The translations under genes were made by a program, and so were the position numbers. DNA of 64,000 nt. It comes from Streptococcus gordonii. GTDB taxonomy: Bacteria; Bacillota; Bacilli; Lactobacillales; Streptococcaceae. Positions 39,293-47,467 of the stretch are shown piece after piece. The stretch lies in assembly GCF_001553855.1 (NCBI RefSeq), contig NZ_LQWV01000037.1, forward strand, positions 62,698 through 126,697, in the 5' to 3' direction. The notes under the pieces are model-generated. The model saw only the letters and a list, made by a program, of their open reading frames with translations. It had not been told where the DNA came from and searched no databases. Positions within the stretch are counted from its first letter, which is position 1; each line of letters starts with the position of its first letter.

Positions 39293-40359
39293 AAAGACTC
39301 TATTCCTTTCTAATCGGTATTGTTGCCATTGTCGCTGTCTTATGGCTAGTTAGTGTTCAGCTTGAAAATCAAACCAAAACTAGTGGTGGCGATAAGCTGG
39401 TCATCTATAACTGGGGTGACTACATTGATCCAGAATTGCTAGAAGAATTTACCAAAGAAACAGGAGTTCAAATCCAGTATGATACCTTTGATTCAAATGA
39501 ATCAATGTACACTAAAATCAAGCAGGGAGGTACGACCTATGACATTGCCATCCCTAGTGAATACATGATTGCCAAGATGATCAAAGAGAATTTGGTAGAA
39601 AAGCTAGATCACAAGCAGATCAAGGGGATGGAGAATATCGGTTCAGATTTCTTAGACCAGCCTTTTGATCCAGGGAACCAATATTCTGTTCCTTATTTCT
39701 GGGGAACCCTGGGCATTGTATATAATAGCAAGTTGGTTGACAAGGCTCCAGAACATTGGGATGACCTTTGGCGCCCAGAATACAAAAACTCTATCATGTT
39801 GATTGATGGAGCGCGTGAGGTTATGGGCTTAGGTCTCAATTCTCTTGGCTATGGATTGAATGACAAAAATGCGGATCATTTGCAGGAAGCTGTGGACAAG
39901 CTCTACAAGCTTACACCAAACATTAAAGCCATTGTAGCAGATGAGATGAAGGGCTACATGATCCAAAACAATGCAGCAATTGGTGTAACTTTCTCTGGAG
40001 AAGCTAGGCAGATGCTAGAGAAGAACGAAGACTTACGTTACGTAGTTCCTAGTGAAGCCAGCAACCTTTGGTTTGATAATATTGTCATTCCAAAAACAGT
40101 TAAAAATAAAAAAGCAGCTTATCAATTTATTAACTTCATGCTGCGTCCAGAAAATGCCTACAAGAATGCGCTTTATGTTGGCTATGCAACACCCATTCCA
40201 AAAGCCAAGGCTCTTTTACCAAAAGAAGTCCAAGATGATGAAGCTTTCTATCCAACGGCAGAAACGATGAAACACTTAGAAGTCTATAAACAAATTGGAC
40301 CAAAGTGGTTAGGGATTTATAATGACCTCTATTTACAGGTTAAGATGTATAGAAAATAA
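39289..40359 (+). CDS. potD: Spermidine/putrescine-binding protein PotD
   Basis: Extracellular solute-binding protein of 356 aa that captures polyamines. The N-terminal hydrophobic segment (about 5-24) has no lipobox Cys, so it looks membrane-anchored or cleaved by a general signal peptidase, as in pneumococcal PotD. Conserved ligand-site segments include YNWGDYIDPE, TFDSNESMYTKIKQGG and YFWGTLGIVYN. Last gene of the operon, followed by a strong terminator. Confidence 0.95.
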   Translation: MKRLYSFLIGIVAIVAVLWLVSVQLENQTKTSGGDKLVIYNWGDYIDPELLEEFTKETGVQIQYDTFDSNESMYTKIKQGGTTYDIAIPSEYMIAKMIKENLVEKLDHKQIKGMENIGSDFLDQPFDPGNQYSVPYFWGTLGIVYNSKLVDKAPEHWDDLWRPEYKNSIMLIDGAREVMGLGLNSLGYGLNDKNADHLQEAVDKLYKLTPNIKAIVADEMKGYMIQNNAAIGVTFSGEARQMLEKNEDLRYVVPSEASNLWFDNIVIPKTVKNKKAAYQFINFMLRPENAYKNALYVGYATPIPKAKALLPKEVQDDEAFYPTAETMKHLEVYKQIGPKWLGIYNDLYLQVKMYRK

Positions 40360-40360
40360 A

Positions 40361-40396
40361 AAAATGAGCTGGAACAGATGTTCTGGCTCATTTTAT
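40361..40396. terminator. Bidirectional terminator after potD
   Basis: A 15-bp stem AAAATGAGCTGGAAC/GTTCTGGCTCATTTT (two G-U pairs) with a 4-nt loop. It serves potD (+) and the convergent minus-strand gene. Confidence 0.9.
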
Positions 40397-40800
40397 TGTT
40401 GACTTCCTTGCTCACTGCTACTAGCACTTGTCTCAGACTGGCTAGTAGAAGTGGTATCGTTGCTTGAAGAACTTGAACTGGTCTCCGTACTAGTTGCAAC
40501 TGAACTCTCTTGTGTGGAGGTCTCAGTGGCCTCAGAAGTAGATGCAGTAGTCGTCTCTTTTTCGACTTCCTTGATGATAGTAGTCGTTTGAGCAGAAGAA
40601 CTGGTATCTGATTTCTTTTGTTCATTGGACTTCATTGCATTCATAATAGTAATAGTCGCTGTGATAATACCCAGAACACTACCAATCAAGGTTAAGGTTT
40701 TCTGAAAAGCAGATAGGCCTTTTTTGATATGGCGCCCAGCTTTTCCAGTTTCCTGATTATCTTTATTTGTTTCCTTATTTTGACGAGAATAGTTGGTCAT
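40393..40800 (-). CDS. Ser/Thr-rich single-pass membrane protein
   Basis: A 135-aa protein with a charged N-terminus, one membrane segment (about residues 35-58, LTLIGSVLGIITATITIMNAM) and a low-complexity Ser/Thr/Glu tail to the end. It resembles a streptococcal protein family of unknown function (possibly DUF6556). The tail is probably outside the cell. The start is uncertain: ATG at 40800 lies 13 nt after GGAG; an ATG at 40824 would add 8 residues but overlaps that site. Confidence 0.65.
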   Translation of the reverse strand: MTNYSRQNKETNKDNQETGKAGRHIKKGLSAFQKTLTLIGSVLGIITATITIMNAMKSNEQKKSDTSSSAQTTTIIKEVEKETTTASTSEATETSTQESSVATSTETSSSSSSNDTTSTSQSETSASSSEQGSQQ

Positions 40801-41038
40801 AATGTTTTTCAAACTCCTTTGCAAATACTAAATATGAATTCAAGTTCATTTCATATTTTCCATTATACGTCTTTTATTTTAAAATGTCTTAAAAAAATAA
40901 AAATTTTATATTTGAAAACGCAGTCAGTAGGTTTTTTCTTTTATCTCTAGCTAAGAAGTTTGATGATAAGAGATGTCTGGGTAAACTTTCAAAATAATAA
41001 AAGAAATCCTGCTTAGGGAAACGTGGCTTTTATCATAA
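40801..41038. other. Gene-free AT-rich interval
   Basis: This holds the promoter region of the minus-strand Ser/Thr-rich gene and no convincing coding sequence. A short plus-strand ORF here runs antisense into the neighbouring gene and lacks a ribosome-binding site. Confidence 0.4.
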
Positions 41039-41040
41039 AG

Positions 41041-41070
41041 TGAGGCTGGGAATTCTTTGTCCCAGCCTCT
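41041..41070 (-). terminator. Terminator-like repeat after ppdK (GAGGCTGGGA family)
   Basis: A 10-bp perfect stem GAGGCTGGGA/TCCCAGCCTC (41041-41050, 41059-41068). Read on the minus strand it begins GAGGCTGGGACAAAG, the same core as the element at 59596. This recurring streptococcal hairpin can end transcription in either direction. Confidence 0.7.
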
Positions 41071-41091
41071 TTTAAATACCCATAAAGAATT

Positions 41092-43713
41092 TTAATTTTT
41101 TCCCTCTTGTAGAACAGCTTGCGCAACGGCAAGTCTAGCTGCAGGGACCCTATATGGTGAACAGGAAACGTAGGTAACCTCGATATCCTGGAAGAAAGAA
41201 ATAGAAGTAGGATCTCCGCCAACCTCACCACAAATACCGATGGATAAATTTGGTTTTACTTGGCGAGCCTTGCTGACTGCAATTCTCATTAACTCACCAA
41301 CACCATCCTTATCAATATTTTGAAATGGATCGGATGAGAGAATGCCCTTCTTTTTATAATGGCCAATAAATTTTCCTATATCATCCCGAGAGAAACCAAA
41401 GGTCATTTGAGTCAAGTCGTTGGTTCCAAAACTAAAGAAATCAGCTTCCTGAGCCAGCTTGTCTGCGGTCAGACAAGCGCGTGGTAATTCAATCATAGTA
41501 CCAATTTCATATGGGAAGGGCTTTTGTTCATACTCATTGAAGAGACACTGGATATGTTCATTTAGATATGATTTAACAAAGTCCAGTTCTTTTTTATCTG
41601 CTATCAAAGGGATCATAATTTTTGGCTTGATTTTAAGTCCTTCTTGATGCAGTCTAATGTCACTTCTTAAAATAGCCTCGGCTTGCATTTTGTAAATTTC
41701 TGGCTGGGTAATTCCAAGACGGCATCCCCGATGACCTAGCATAGGGTTGCTTTCCTGCAAGTTCTCGATTTGACGGGCTAACTTTTCTGGTGACTTGTGC
41801 AATTTTTCGGCTAAAAGCTTGATTTCATGAGGATCCTTAGGCAAAAATTCATGCATTGGTGGATCTAAAAGACGAATAATCATCGGTTTATCCTGAACTG
41901 CTTGGAACATTTGGTAGAAGTCTTCTTCTTGGAAATGTAAAAGTATCTTGAGGGCTATCTTAATCTCCTCCTCGTTGTCAGCGAGAATGAGGCGACGCAT
42001 TTCTAGGATCCGGTCTTGACCAAAAAACATATGTTCAGTACGAGCCAGTCCAACCCCTTGAGCACCAAATTTCATAGCTGTTTCCAAATCTTTGACAGTC
42101 TCAGCATTTGCTCGAACTTTCAGATGAGCAACTTCATCTGCCCAAGAAAGGAGACGCTGGAGCTCTTGATTATTTTCAACTAGGACGGTTGGGATTTCTC
42201 CGCTATAAATGCAACCTGAACTACCATCAACAGAAATGATATCTCCTTCAGTAAGGGTAAGACCTCCACATGAAAGTGTCTTGCTTTCCTCGCGAATGCT
42301 TAGTTCTCCACATCCAGCGACACAGCAGGTTCCCATTCCTCTAGCGACAACGGCTGCATGAGAGGTCATACCACCTTGACTGGTTACAATAGCTTGGCTG
42401 ACCACCATTCCTTCAATATCTTCTGGAGAAGTTTCCTGTCTGACTAAAATAACTTTTCTTCCCAGATCATGTAGTTCTTTAGCTCGATCAGCTGTAAAGA
42501 CTATTTCACCAGTAGCAGCTCCAGGACTGGCTGGCAACCCTTGTGCTATGAATGAAGCTTTTTCCAATGCTGTATCTTCAAAGACAGGATGAATGAGCTG
42601 ACTAATAGACGCAGGAGATACTCTTAAGAGGGCATCATTTTTACTGATAATACCTTGGTCTACTAAATCTAAAGCGATTTTTAAAGAGGCTTTAGCTGTC
42701 CGTTTACCATTTCTAGTTTGTAAGATATAAAGTTTCCCTTTCTCAATAGTAAATTCAATGTCCTGCATGTCTTTATAGTGGTTTTCAAGAATACTAGCAT
42801 AGTTTTTAAAGGCTTTATAAGCTTGAGGCTGAGCTTTTTCTAAGGCAGCAATAGGTTCTGGAGTCCGTATGCCAGCGACTACATCTTCTCCTTGGGCATT
42901 CAATAAAAATTCCCCGAATAATTCAGCTTCACCACTAGCAGGATTTCTAGTAAAACAGACTCCAGTTCCACTGTTTTGATCACTATTTCCAAAAACCATG
43001 GCTTGAACGTTTACAGCTGTTCCCAAATCATGAGAAATGTGATTTAAATCACGGTAAATTTTAGCTCGATTATTATTCCAGGACTTAAAAACAGCTTGAA
43101 TAGCAGCGTAAAGCTGCTCTATCGGATTTTCTGGAAAATTCTTATTTTCTTGATGGTAAATTTCTTTATATTGCTTAACCAAGTCTTGGTGCTCAGCAAT
43201 TGACAATTCTTTAAGGCTTTTATTCTGATTCTTTTCAAAGTTTTCTAATAAAGTATCAAAAAGTTCTTTAGGAATACCATATACAACGTCTGCAAACATT
43301 TGAAGAAGACGTCGGTAACAGTTGTAGGCAAAGTCAGGATTAGTCTGTTCGGCTAATATTTGTGTCCGATGATCATTGAGCCCAAGATTCAAAATGGTAT
43401 CCATCATTCCTGGCATGGAGAATTTTGCACCGCTACGAACGGAGACTAAAAGCAAGTCAGAGTTCTCTCCATTAAAAGATTTATTCGTTTTCCTCTCAAG
43501 AAGGGTAATCGCTTTCAAAATATGATCTTTTAAAGAGGAATCAAAGAAATCAGGATTTTCGAGAAACTTGATGCAGCTTTCTGTAGTAATGGTAAAACCG
43601 GGAGGAACAGGCAATCCCAAATTGCTCATCTCTGCTAAATTGGCTCCTTTTCCGCCAAGGAGAGCTTTGTCATTCGCACTTCCTTCCTCGAAGGAATAAA
43701 TCCATTTTGTCAT
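41092..43713 (-). CDS. ppdK: Pyruvate, phosphate dikinase
   Basis: An 873-aa PPDK converting pyruvate, ATP and Pi to PEP, AMP and PPi (reversible). N-terminal ATP-grasp domain (KGANLAEM, about 22-29), central phosphohistidine domain with GGMTSHAAVVARG (His452; Thr450 two residues before it is the expected target of the regulatory protein), and a C-terminal PEP/pyruvate TIM barrel (GTMIELPRA, FGTNDLTQMTFGFSRDD). GGAGG precedes the ATG at 43713; a TTG 4 codons upstream overlaps that site. It faces ccpN and the PPDK regulator, which points to dedicated control. Confidence 0.97.
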   Translation of the reverse strand: MTKWIYSFEEGSANDKALLGGKGANLAEMSNLGLPVPPGFTITTESCIKFLENPDFFDSSLKDHILKAITLLERKTNKSFNGENSDLLLVSVRSGAKFSMPGMMDTILNLGLNDHRTQILAEQTNPDFAYNCYRRLLQMFADVVYGIPKELFDTLLENFEKNQNKSLKELSIAEHQDLVKQYKEIYHQENKNFPENPIEQLYAAIQAVFKSWNNNRAKIYRDLNHISHDLGTAVNVQAMVFGNSDQNSGTGVCFTRNPASGEAELFGEFLLNAQGEDVVAGIRTPEPIAALEKAQPQAYKAFKNYASILENHYKDMQDIEFTIEKGKLYILQTRNGKRTAKASLKIALDLVDQGIISKNDALLRVSPASISQLIHPVFEDTALEKASFIAQGLPASPGAATGEIVFTADRAKELHDLGRKVILVRQETSPEDIEGMVVSQAIVTSQGGMTSHAAVVARGMGTCCVAGCGELSIREESKTLSCGGLTLTEGDIISVDGSSGCIYSGEIPTVLVENNQELQRLLSWADEVAHLKVRANAETVKDLETAMKFGAQGVGLARTEHMFFGQDRILEMRRLILADNEEEIKIALKILLHFQEEDFYQMFQAVQDKPMIIRLLDPPMHEFLPKDPHEIKLLAEKLHKSPEKLARQIENLQESNPMLGHRGCRLGITQPEIYKMQAEAILRSDIRLHQEGLKIKPKIMIPLIADKKELDFVKSYLNEHIQCLFNEYEQKPFPYEIGTMIELPRACLTADKLAQEADFFSFGTNDLTQMTFGFSRDDIGKFIGHYKKKGILSSDPFQNIDKDGVGELMRIAVSKARQVKPNLSIGICGEVGGDPTSISFFQDIEVTYVSCSPYRVPAARLAVAQAVLQEGKN

Positions 43714-43737
43714 ATCTGCCTCCAAATTAATTTAATA

Positions 43738-43779
43738 TGTGTCATATTAAAAGACAAGTACATTGTAATATACATCATA
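43738..43779 (-). promoter_or_regulatory. CcpN-like operator sequences in the ppdK promoter
   Basis: TGTGTCATATT (43738-43748, plus strand) fits the B. subtilis CcpN consensus TRTGHYATAYW as I recall it. On the minus strand, TATGATGTATA (43769-43779) fits 10 of 11 positions. The first lies just downstream of the predicted ppdK start site, inside an AATATG/CATATT inverted repeat. The second lies between its -35 and -10. Repression of ppdK by the adjacent CcpN is inferred. Confidence 0.6.
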
Positions 43780-43791
43780 TATACTTGTCAA
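43762..43791 (-). promoter_or_regulatory. Promoter of ppdK
   Basis: On the minus strand, TTGACA (43786-43791), an 18-nt spacer and TACAAT (43762-43767). GACAAGTA/TACTTGTC (43753-43760, 43782-43789) forms a wider inverted repeat across it. Confidence 0.7.
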
Positions 43792-43815
43792 ATAAAAAAA
43801 CATGCAGGTTTTTTG

Positions 43816-43843
43816 TTGACATATTTAATTTTTTTGATATAAT
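43816..43843 (+). promoter_or_regulatory. Promoter of ccpN-PDRP-fbp
   Basis: Consensus TTGACA (43816-43821), 16-nt spacer, TATAAT (43838-43843). The leader to the TTG start codon is about 100 nt. It is divergent from the ppdK promoter. Confidence 0.8.
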
Positions 43844-43948
43844 GTGTAACAAAAATGATGATTATATAATAACTTTTAATTTAAATATGCCAAGAATATC
43901 CATTATTTATTTTTATCATTTATTGAATACAGAAAGGTTTTATGTTAA

Positions 43949-44587
43949 TTGAAATTAAGCGAACGACAAAAGAAAATTGTAGAAATTGTTAAAGTTCAGC
44001 AGCCTTTAAGCGGTGAGAAAATTTCGGAGCTACTGGATATTTCTCGGGCGACATTACGATCAGATCTTTCCTTTCTAACCTTGGTTGGAATTTTAAAGGC
44101 TACTCCGAAAGTTGGTTACACGTATTCTGGCACTGATCTTGAAACACTTTTCTTTTTTGATACTTTTCGAAAAGAGGTAGCAGAGATTATGACTTCACCG
44201 GTCTTGGTAAGCCATGATTCTTATATTCAGGATGCTATTATTACTCTTTTTATGTATGATGCAGATGTTCTCTATGTCATTGATGAAGAAAAGCTTCTCC
44301 TTGGAATTATGTCGCGTAAAGATCTTCTGAGGGCTTCACTCAATTCTAATATCAATAGTACACCTGTAGCAGTTTGTATGACTAGGATGCCCCATATTAA
44401 AACATGTCACAAGAATATGAATATTTTAGAAGCTGCTGCCCTCCTTCAAGATTATGCCATAGATTCGTTGCCAATAGTGGACGAGGAGAATGAGCGTAAA
44501 ATTTTAGGAAGCGTGACCAAGTCAGCCTTGTTGGATTATATTATTCAGCAAGCCCGAAGCGCTGAGGTGAATAGAGAAGAGGAATAA
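43949..44587 (+). CDS. ccpN: CcpN-type HTH/CBS transcriptional repressor
   Basis: A 212-aa protein with an N-terminal winged HTH (about 5-55, LSGEKISELLDISRATLRSDL) and two CBS domains (about 75-205) that should bind an adenine nucleotide. It matches CcpN, which in B. subtilis represses gluconeogenic genes (gapB, pckA) during glycolysis in response to ATP/ADP. Here its neighbours are ppdK, the PPDK regulator and fbp, so these are its likely targets. Start codon TTG with AGAAAGG upstream; a nearby ATG is out of frame. Confidence 0.88.
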   Translation: MKLSERQKKIVEIVKVQQPLSGEKISELLDISRATLRSDLSFLTLVGILKATPKVGYTYSGTDLETLFFFDTFRKEVAEIMTSPVLVSHDSYIQDAIITLFMYDADVLYVIDEEKLLLGIMSRKDLLRASLNSNINSTPVAVCMTRMPHIKTCHKNMNILEAAALLQDYAIDSLPIVDEENERKILGSVTKSALLDYIIQQARSAEVNREEE

Positions 44588-44589
44588 AT

Positions 44590-45402
44590 ATGAAAAAAGA
44601 AATGATTGTTTATAGTGTTTCAGATTCATTGGGTGGGACTTCGCAAAAGTTGCTGTCAGCAGTTACGGCTCAGTATCCGGATATCATTTTTAATAACAGC
44701 TATCGTTTTCCTTTTATTAACAAAGAGGAGGAACTGTTAGATATTTTGCGTGATGCCATCAAGGATGATGCCCTGGTTATTAGTACTCTGGTTGATGGAA
44801 AGCTAGCCTCTGTAGCTAGAGAGTTTAGTCAGGCTCACGGTCTGTCCTATTTGGATTTGATGCATCCATTTTTTGAAATTATCAAGGAAAAGACTGGAAC
44901 TGACCCGATTGAAGTGCCTGGGACCCTTCATCGTTTAGCTAGCGAATACTTTAATAAAATTTCAGCCATTGAATTTGCGGTTAAATACGATGATGGTAAG
45001 GCACCACAGGGATTTTTAGATTCAGATATAGTCCTGTTGGGTGTTTCTCGCACGTCGAAAACACCTCTTAGCATTTACTTGGCTAATAAAGGGTACAAGG
45101 TTTCAAATCTTCCTTTAATCCCAGAAGTTCCTCTGCCTCAGGTTTTGGAAAAAGTTGATTCTCGCCGTTTAATTGGTCTTGTGTGTGAGCCAGAAAAACT
45201 AGCGAAAATTCGTAGTCACCGTCTCGACTCTTTAGGCTTGACCCAAGAAACCAGCTATACAGATCTGGAAAAAATTTATCAGGAATTGGACTATTCTAAA
45301 ACCGTATTTAAAAAATATGGAGCTCAGATCATTAATATGTCAGATAAATCAATTGAAGAGACAGCTTTCTTGATCGAAGAGCATTTAAAGAAACTGAACT
45401 AA
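44590..45402 (+). CDS. PPDK regulatory protein (DUF299 kinase/pyrophosphorylase)
   Basis: A 270-aa member of the pyruvate, phosphate dikinase regulatory protein family. These enzymes inactivate PPDK by ADP-dependent phosphorylation of the Thr near the catalytic His and reactivate it by Pi-dependent removal. The P-loop-like motif GVSRTSKTPLSIYLA is at about 149-163. It starts 2 nt after ccpN, the ccpN-yqfL order known in Bacillus. The target Thr450 is present in the PPDK encoded next door. Confidence 0.92.
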   Translation: MKKEMIVYSVSDSLGGTSQKLLSAVTAQYPDIIFNNSYRFPFINKEEELLDILRDAIKDDALVISTLVDGKLASVAREFSQAHGLSYLDLMHPFFEIIKEKTGTDPIEVPGTLHRLASEYFNKISAIEFAVKYDDGKAPQGFLDSDIVLLGVSRTSKTPLSIYLANKGYKVSNLPLIPEVPLPQVLEKVDSRRLIGLVCEPEKLAKIRSHRLDSLGLTQETSYTDLEKIYQELDYSKTVFKKYGAQIINMSDKSIEETAFLIEEHLKKLN

Positions 45403-45457
45403 GCGAATGAAGAGTTAACTGTTTTTCATAAATAGGTTAGAGCGTTGGAGGGCAGAT

Positions 45458-47368
45458 ATGGAGCAATATAAGCGTATTTTACTGAAAGAATTTGACTCTC
45501 GGCAAAAGGTTATTACAGAACTAACCAACCTTGAAGCAATTTTAAACCTTCCTAAAGGGACAGAGCTTTACATCAGTGATATTCATGGAGAATTCGAGGC
45601 TTTTGACTATATTTTAAGAAGCTGTGCTGGTATTCTTAATGAAAAAATTAAGGATTACTTCGGGGATTCTTTATCACAAGATGATAAAAACAGACTATCA
45701 GCTTTGGTTTCCTATCCAGAACTTGTCTTGAAAGAAGGCAATAAAAGCAGAGACTGGTATAAGGACACCATCCCTCAGCTGTTAAGCTTGCTGACCTTTG
45801 CAGCAGCCAAGTATAGTCGCTCCAAGCTAAGAAAGGCCTTGCCCCCTCAATATGCCTATATCATTGAAGAATTGGTTTATAGTGATACTACTTTAGCGGA
45901 TAAAAAATCTTACTTCGAAAATATTCTGTCTTATGTTATTGAGCTACGCGAAGCTGTTCCTTTTATTCTGGGGATATCTGGCAGTATCCGTCGCTTATTG
46001 ATTGACCACTTGCATGTAGTAGGAGATATTTTTGATAGAGGGGCTGGTAGTCCTCAAGTCATGGATGAACTCTTGCATTTTCATTCTTTAGACATTCAGT
46101 GGGGAAATCACGATATTATTTGGATGGGAGGCTTTTTCGGCTCTAAAGCCTGCATGCTCAATGCCTTGCGTATTGCAGCACGCTATGGTTATCTGTGGGA
46201 TATCGAAAAGGCGTATGGCTTAAATCTTCGAGCCTTAACGCTATTTGCGGATAGAACCTATAAGGCCAATCCTAAGTTTAGACCTATTCTGGGACATAGA
46301 GAAGACGATTTCACTGCAGAAGAAATTTTACAGTTGGAAAAGGTTCATCAAGCTCTTACCATAATACAGTTTAAGCTAGAGAGTCAATTAATAAAAAGAC
46401 GCCCTGAGTTCCAGATGGAGGACCAGGTTACCTTGGATAAAATTGATTACTGGGAAGAATGTCTGATGATCGATGATAAAAAACATCCTTTGATTAATAC
46501 TTGTTTTCAAACTATTGATCCAACAAATCCATCAGAATTAAGTCCAGAAGAAGCGCAAGCAGTTGACAGTATGTTGGCTTCCTTCCAAGAATCTCTCAAG
46601 CTGGCTGAACATATCAACCTGCTCATGAAAAAGGGTTCAATGTATAAGATTTACAACCAACATTTGCTCTTTCATGGCTGTATTCCTCTTGAACCTTCTG
46701 GAGAGTTTCAACCTCTTATGATTCATCAAGCGCATTATGTAGGAAGAGAATTGCTGGATTTCTTTGAATACCATATTCGCCAAGCAGCAAAGAATAAGGA
46801 AATCGGCGATGATTTTTCGACAGACTTAATTTGGTATTGTTGGAGAGGTAAATTGTCCCCTCTATTTGGGAAAGATAAGATGACCACTTTAGAACGTTAT
46901 TTTATCGAGGATAAGGAAACCCACAAGGAAGTGGAAAATTCTTATTTTTCTTATCGTAATTCTGAGAAAATTTGTCAGTTGATTTTAGAAGAATTCGGCC
47001 TCTTTTCCCAGGAGTCTAGAATGGTCAATGGCCATACTCCAGTCAAGACAGGCAAGGGAGAATCTCCTATTCGTGGTGGTGGCTTGCTCTTCGTCATTGA
47101 TGGCGGTTTGTGTGAAGCTTATCAAGAAAAGACTGGAACAGCAGGATATTCTTTGCTGAATAATTCTTACGGTTTTCAACTGGTAACCCACCAACCCTTC
47201 CAAAATGCCCAAAAGGTAGTAGAAGCACCTTTTGCCCAGACTTCTTTAAAGAAAGTTATTGAAAATGTTGAACAGCGAACTCTGATTAAATCCACTAGTA
47301 TCGGTCAAATATTGATGGCTCAGCAACAAGAACTTTTTGCTCTGCTACATGAATTTTACGACTTTTAA
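45458..47368 (+). CDS. fbp: Fructose-1,6-bisphosphatase class III
   Basis: A 636-aa Firmicutes-type (class III) FBPase, hydrolysing fructose-1,6-bisphosphate to fructose-6-phosphate. Calcineurin-like metallophosphatase motifs in order: SDIHGEFEAFDYIL (about 39-52), GDIFDRGAGSP (about 190-200), WGNHDIIWMGG (about 214-224) and NGHTPVKTGKGE near the C-terminus. GGAGGGCAG precedes the ATG. With PPDK it covers two of the irreversible glycolytic steps in reverse. A 55-nt gap from the PDRP gene without a terminator suggests one operon. Confidence 0.96.
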   Translation: MEQYKRILLKEFDSRQKVITELTNLEAILNLPKGTELYISDIHGEFEAFDYILRSCAGILNEKIKDYFGDSLSQDDKNRLSALVSYPELVLKEGNKSRDWYKDTIPQLLSLLTFAAAKYSRSKLRKALPPQYAYIIEELVYSDTTLADKKSYFENILSYVIELREAVPFILGISGSIRRLLIDHLHVVGDIFDRGAGSPQVMDELLHFHSLDIQWGNHDIIWMGGFFGSKACMLNALRIAARYGYLWDIEKAYGLNLRALTLFADRTYKANPKFRPILGHREDDFTAEEILQLEKVHQALTIIQFKLESQLIKRRPEFQMEDQVTLDKIDYWEECLMIDDKKHPLINTCFQTIDPTNPSELSPEEAQAVDSMLASFQESLKLAEHINLLMKKGSMYKIYNQHLLFHGCIPLEPSGEFQPLMIHQAHYVGRELLDFFEYHIRQAAKNKEIGDDFSTDLIWYCWRGKLSPLFGKDKMTTLERYFIEDKETHKEVENSYFSYRNSEKICQLILEEFGLFSQESRMVNGHTPVKTGKGESPIRGGGLLFVIDGGLCEAYQEKTGTAGYSLLNNSYGFQLVTHQPFQNAQKVVEAPFAQTSLKKVIENVEQRTLIKSTSIGQILMAQQQELFALLHEFYDF

Positions 47369-47374
47369 AACATA

Positions 47375-47406
47375 CCCTAGATTCTTCTTGAATTTAGGGC
47401 TTTTTC
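47375..47406 (+). terminator. Terminator after fbp
   Basis: CCCTAGATTC/GAATTTAGGG (47375-47384, 47390-47399; one G-U pair), 5-nt loop, then CTTTTTC. Confidence 0.88.
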
Positions 47407-47430
47407 TTTCTTGTTCCTGTTTCTCTTTCG

Positions 47431-47439
47431 TGTTACAAT
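47431..47439 (+). promoter_or_regulatory. Extended -10 promoter of the desulfurase-thiI operon
   Basis: TGT-TACAAT, 28 nt upstream of the start codon. Confidence 0.5.
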
Positions 47440-47467
47440 AGGAGTATTGAATTTTAGAGGAAAGAAC

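Noticed and set aside
40729..40950. 73-codon plus-strand ORF near the Ser/Thr-rich gene
   Set aside because: It is antisense to a better-supported gene, AT-rich, and has no ribosome-binding site.
43737..43952. 71-codon ORF in the ppdK-ccpN intergenic region
   Set aside because: It runs through both divergent promoters and the operator region. Composition explains it.
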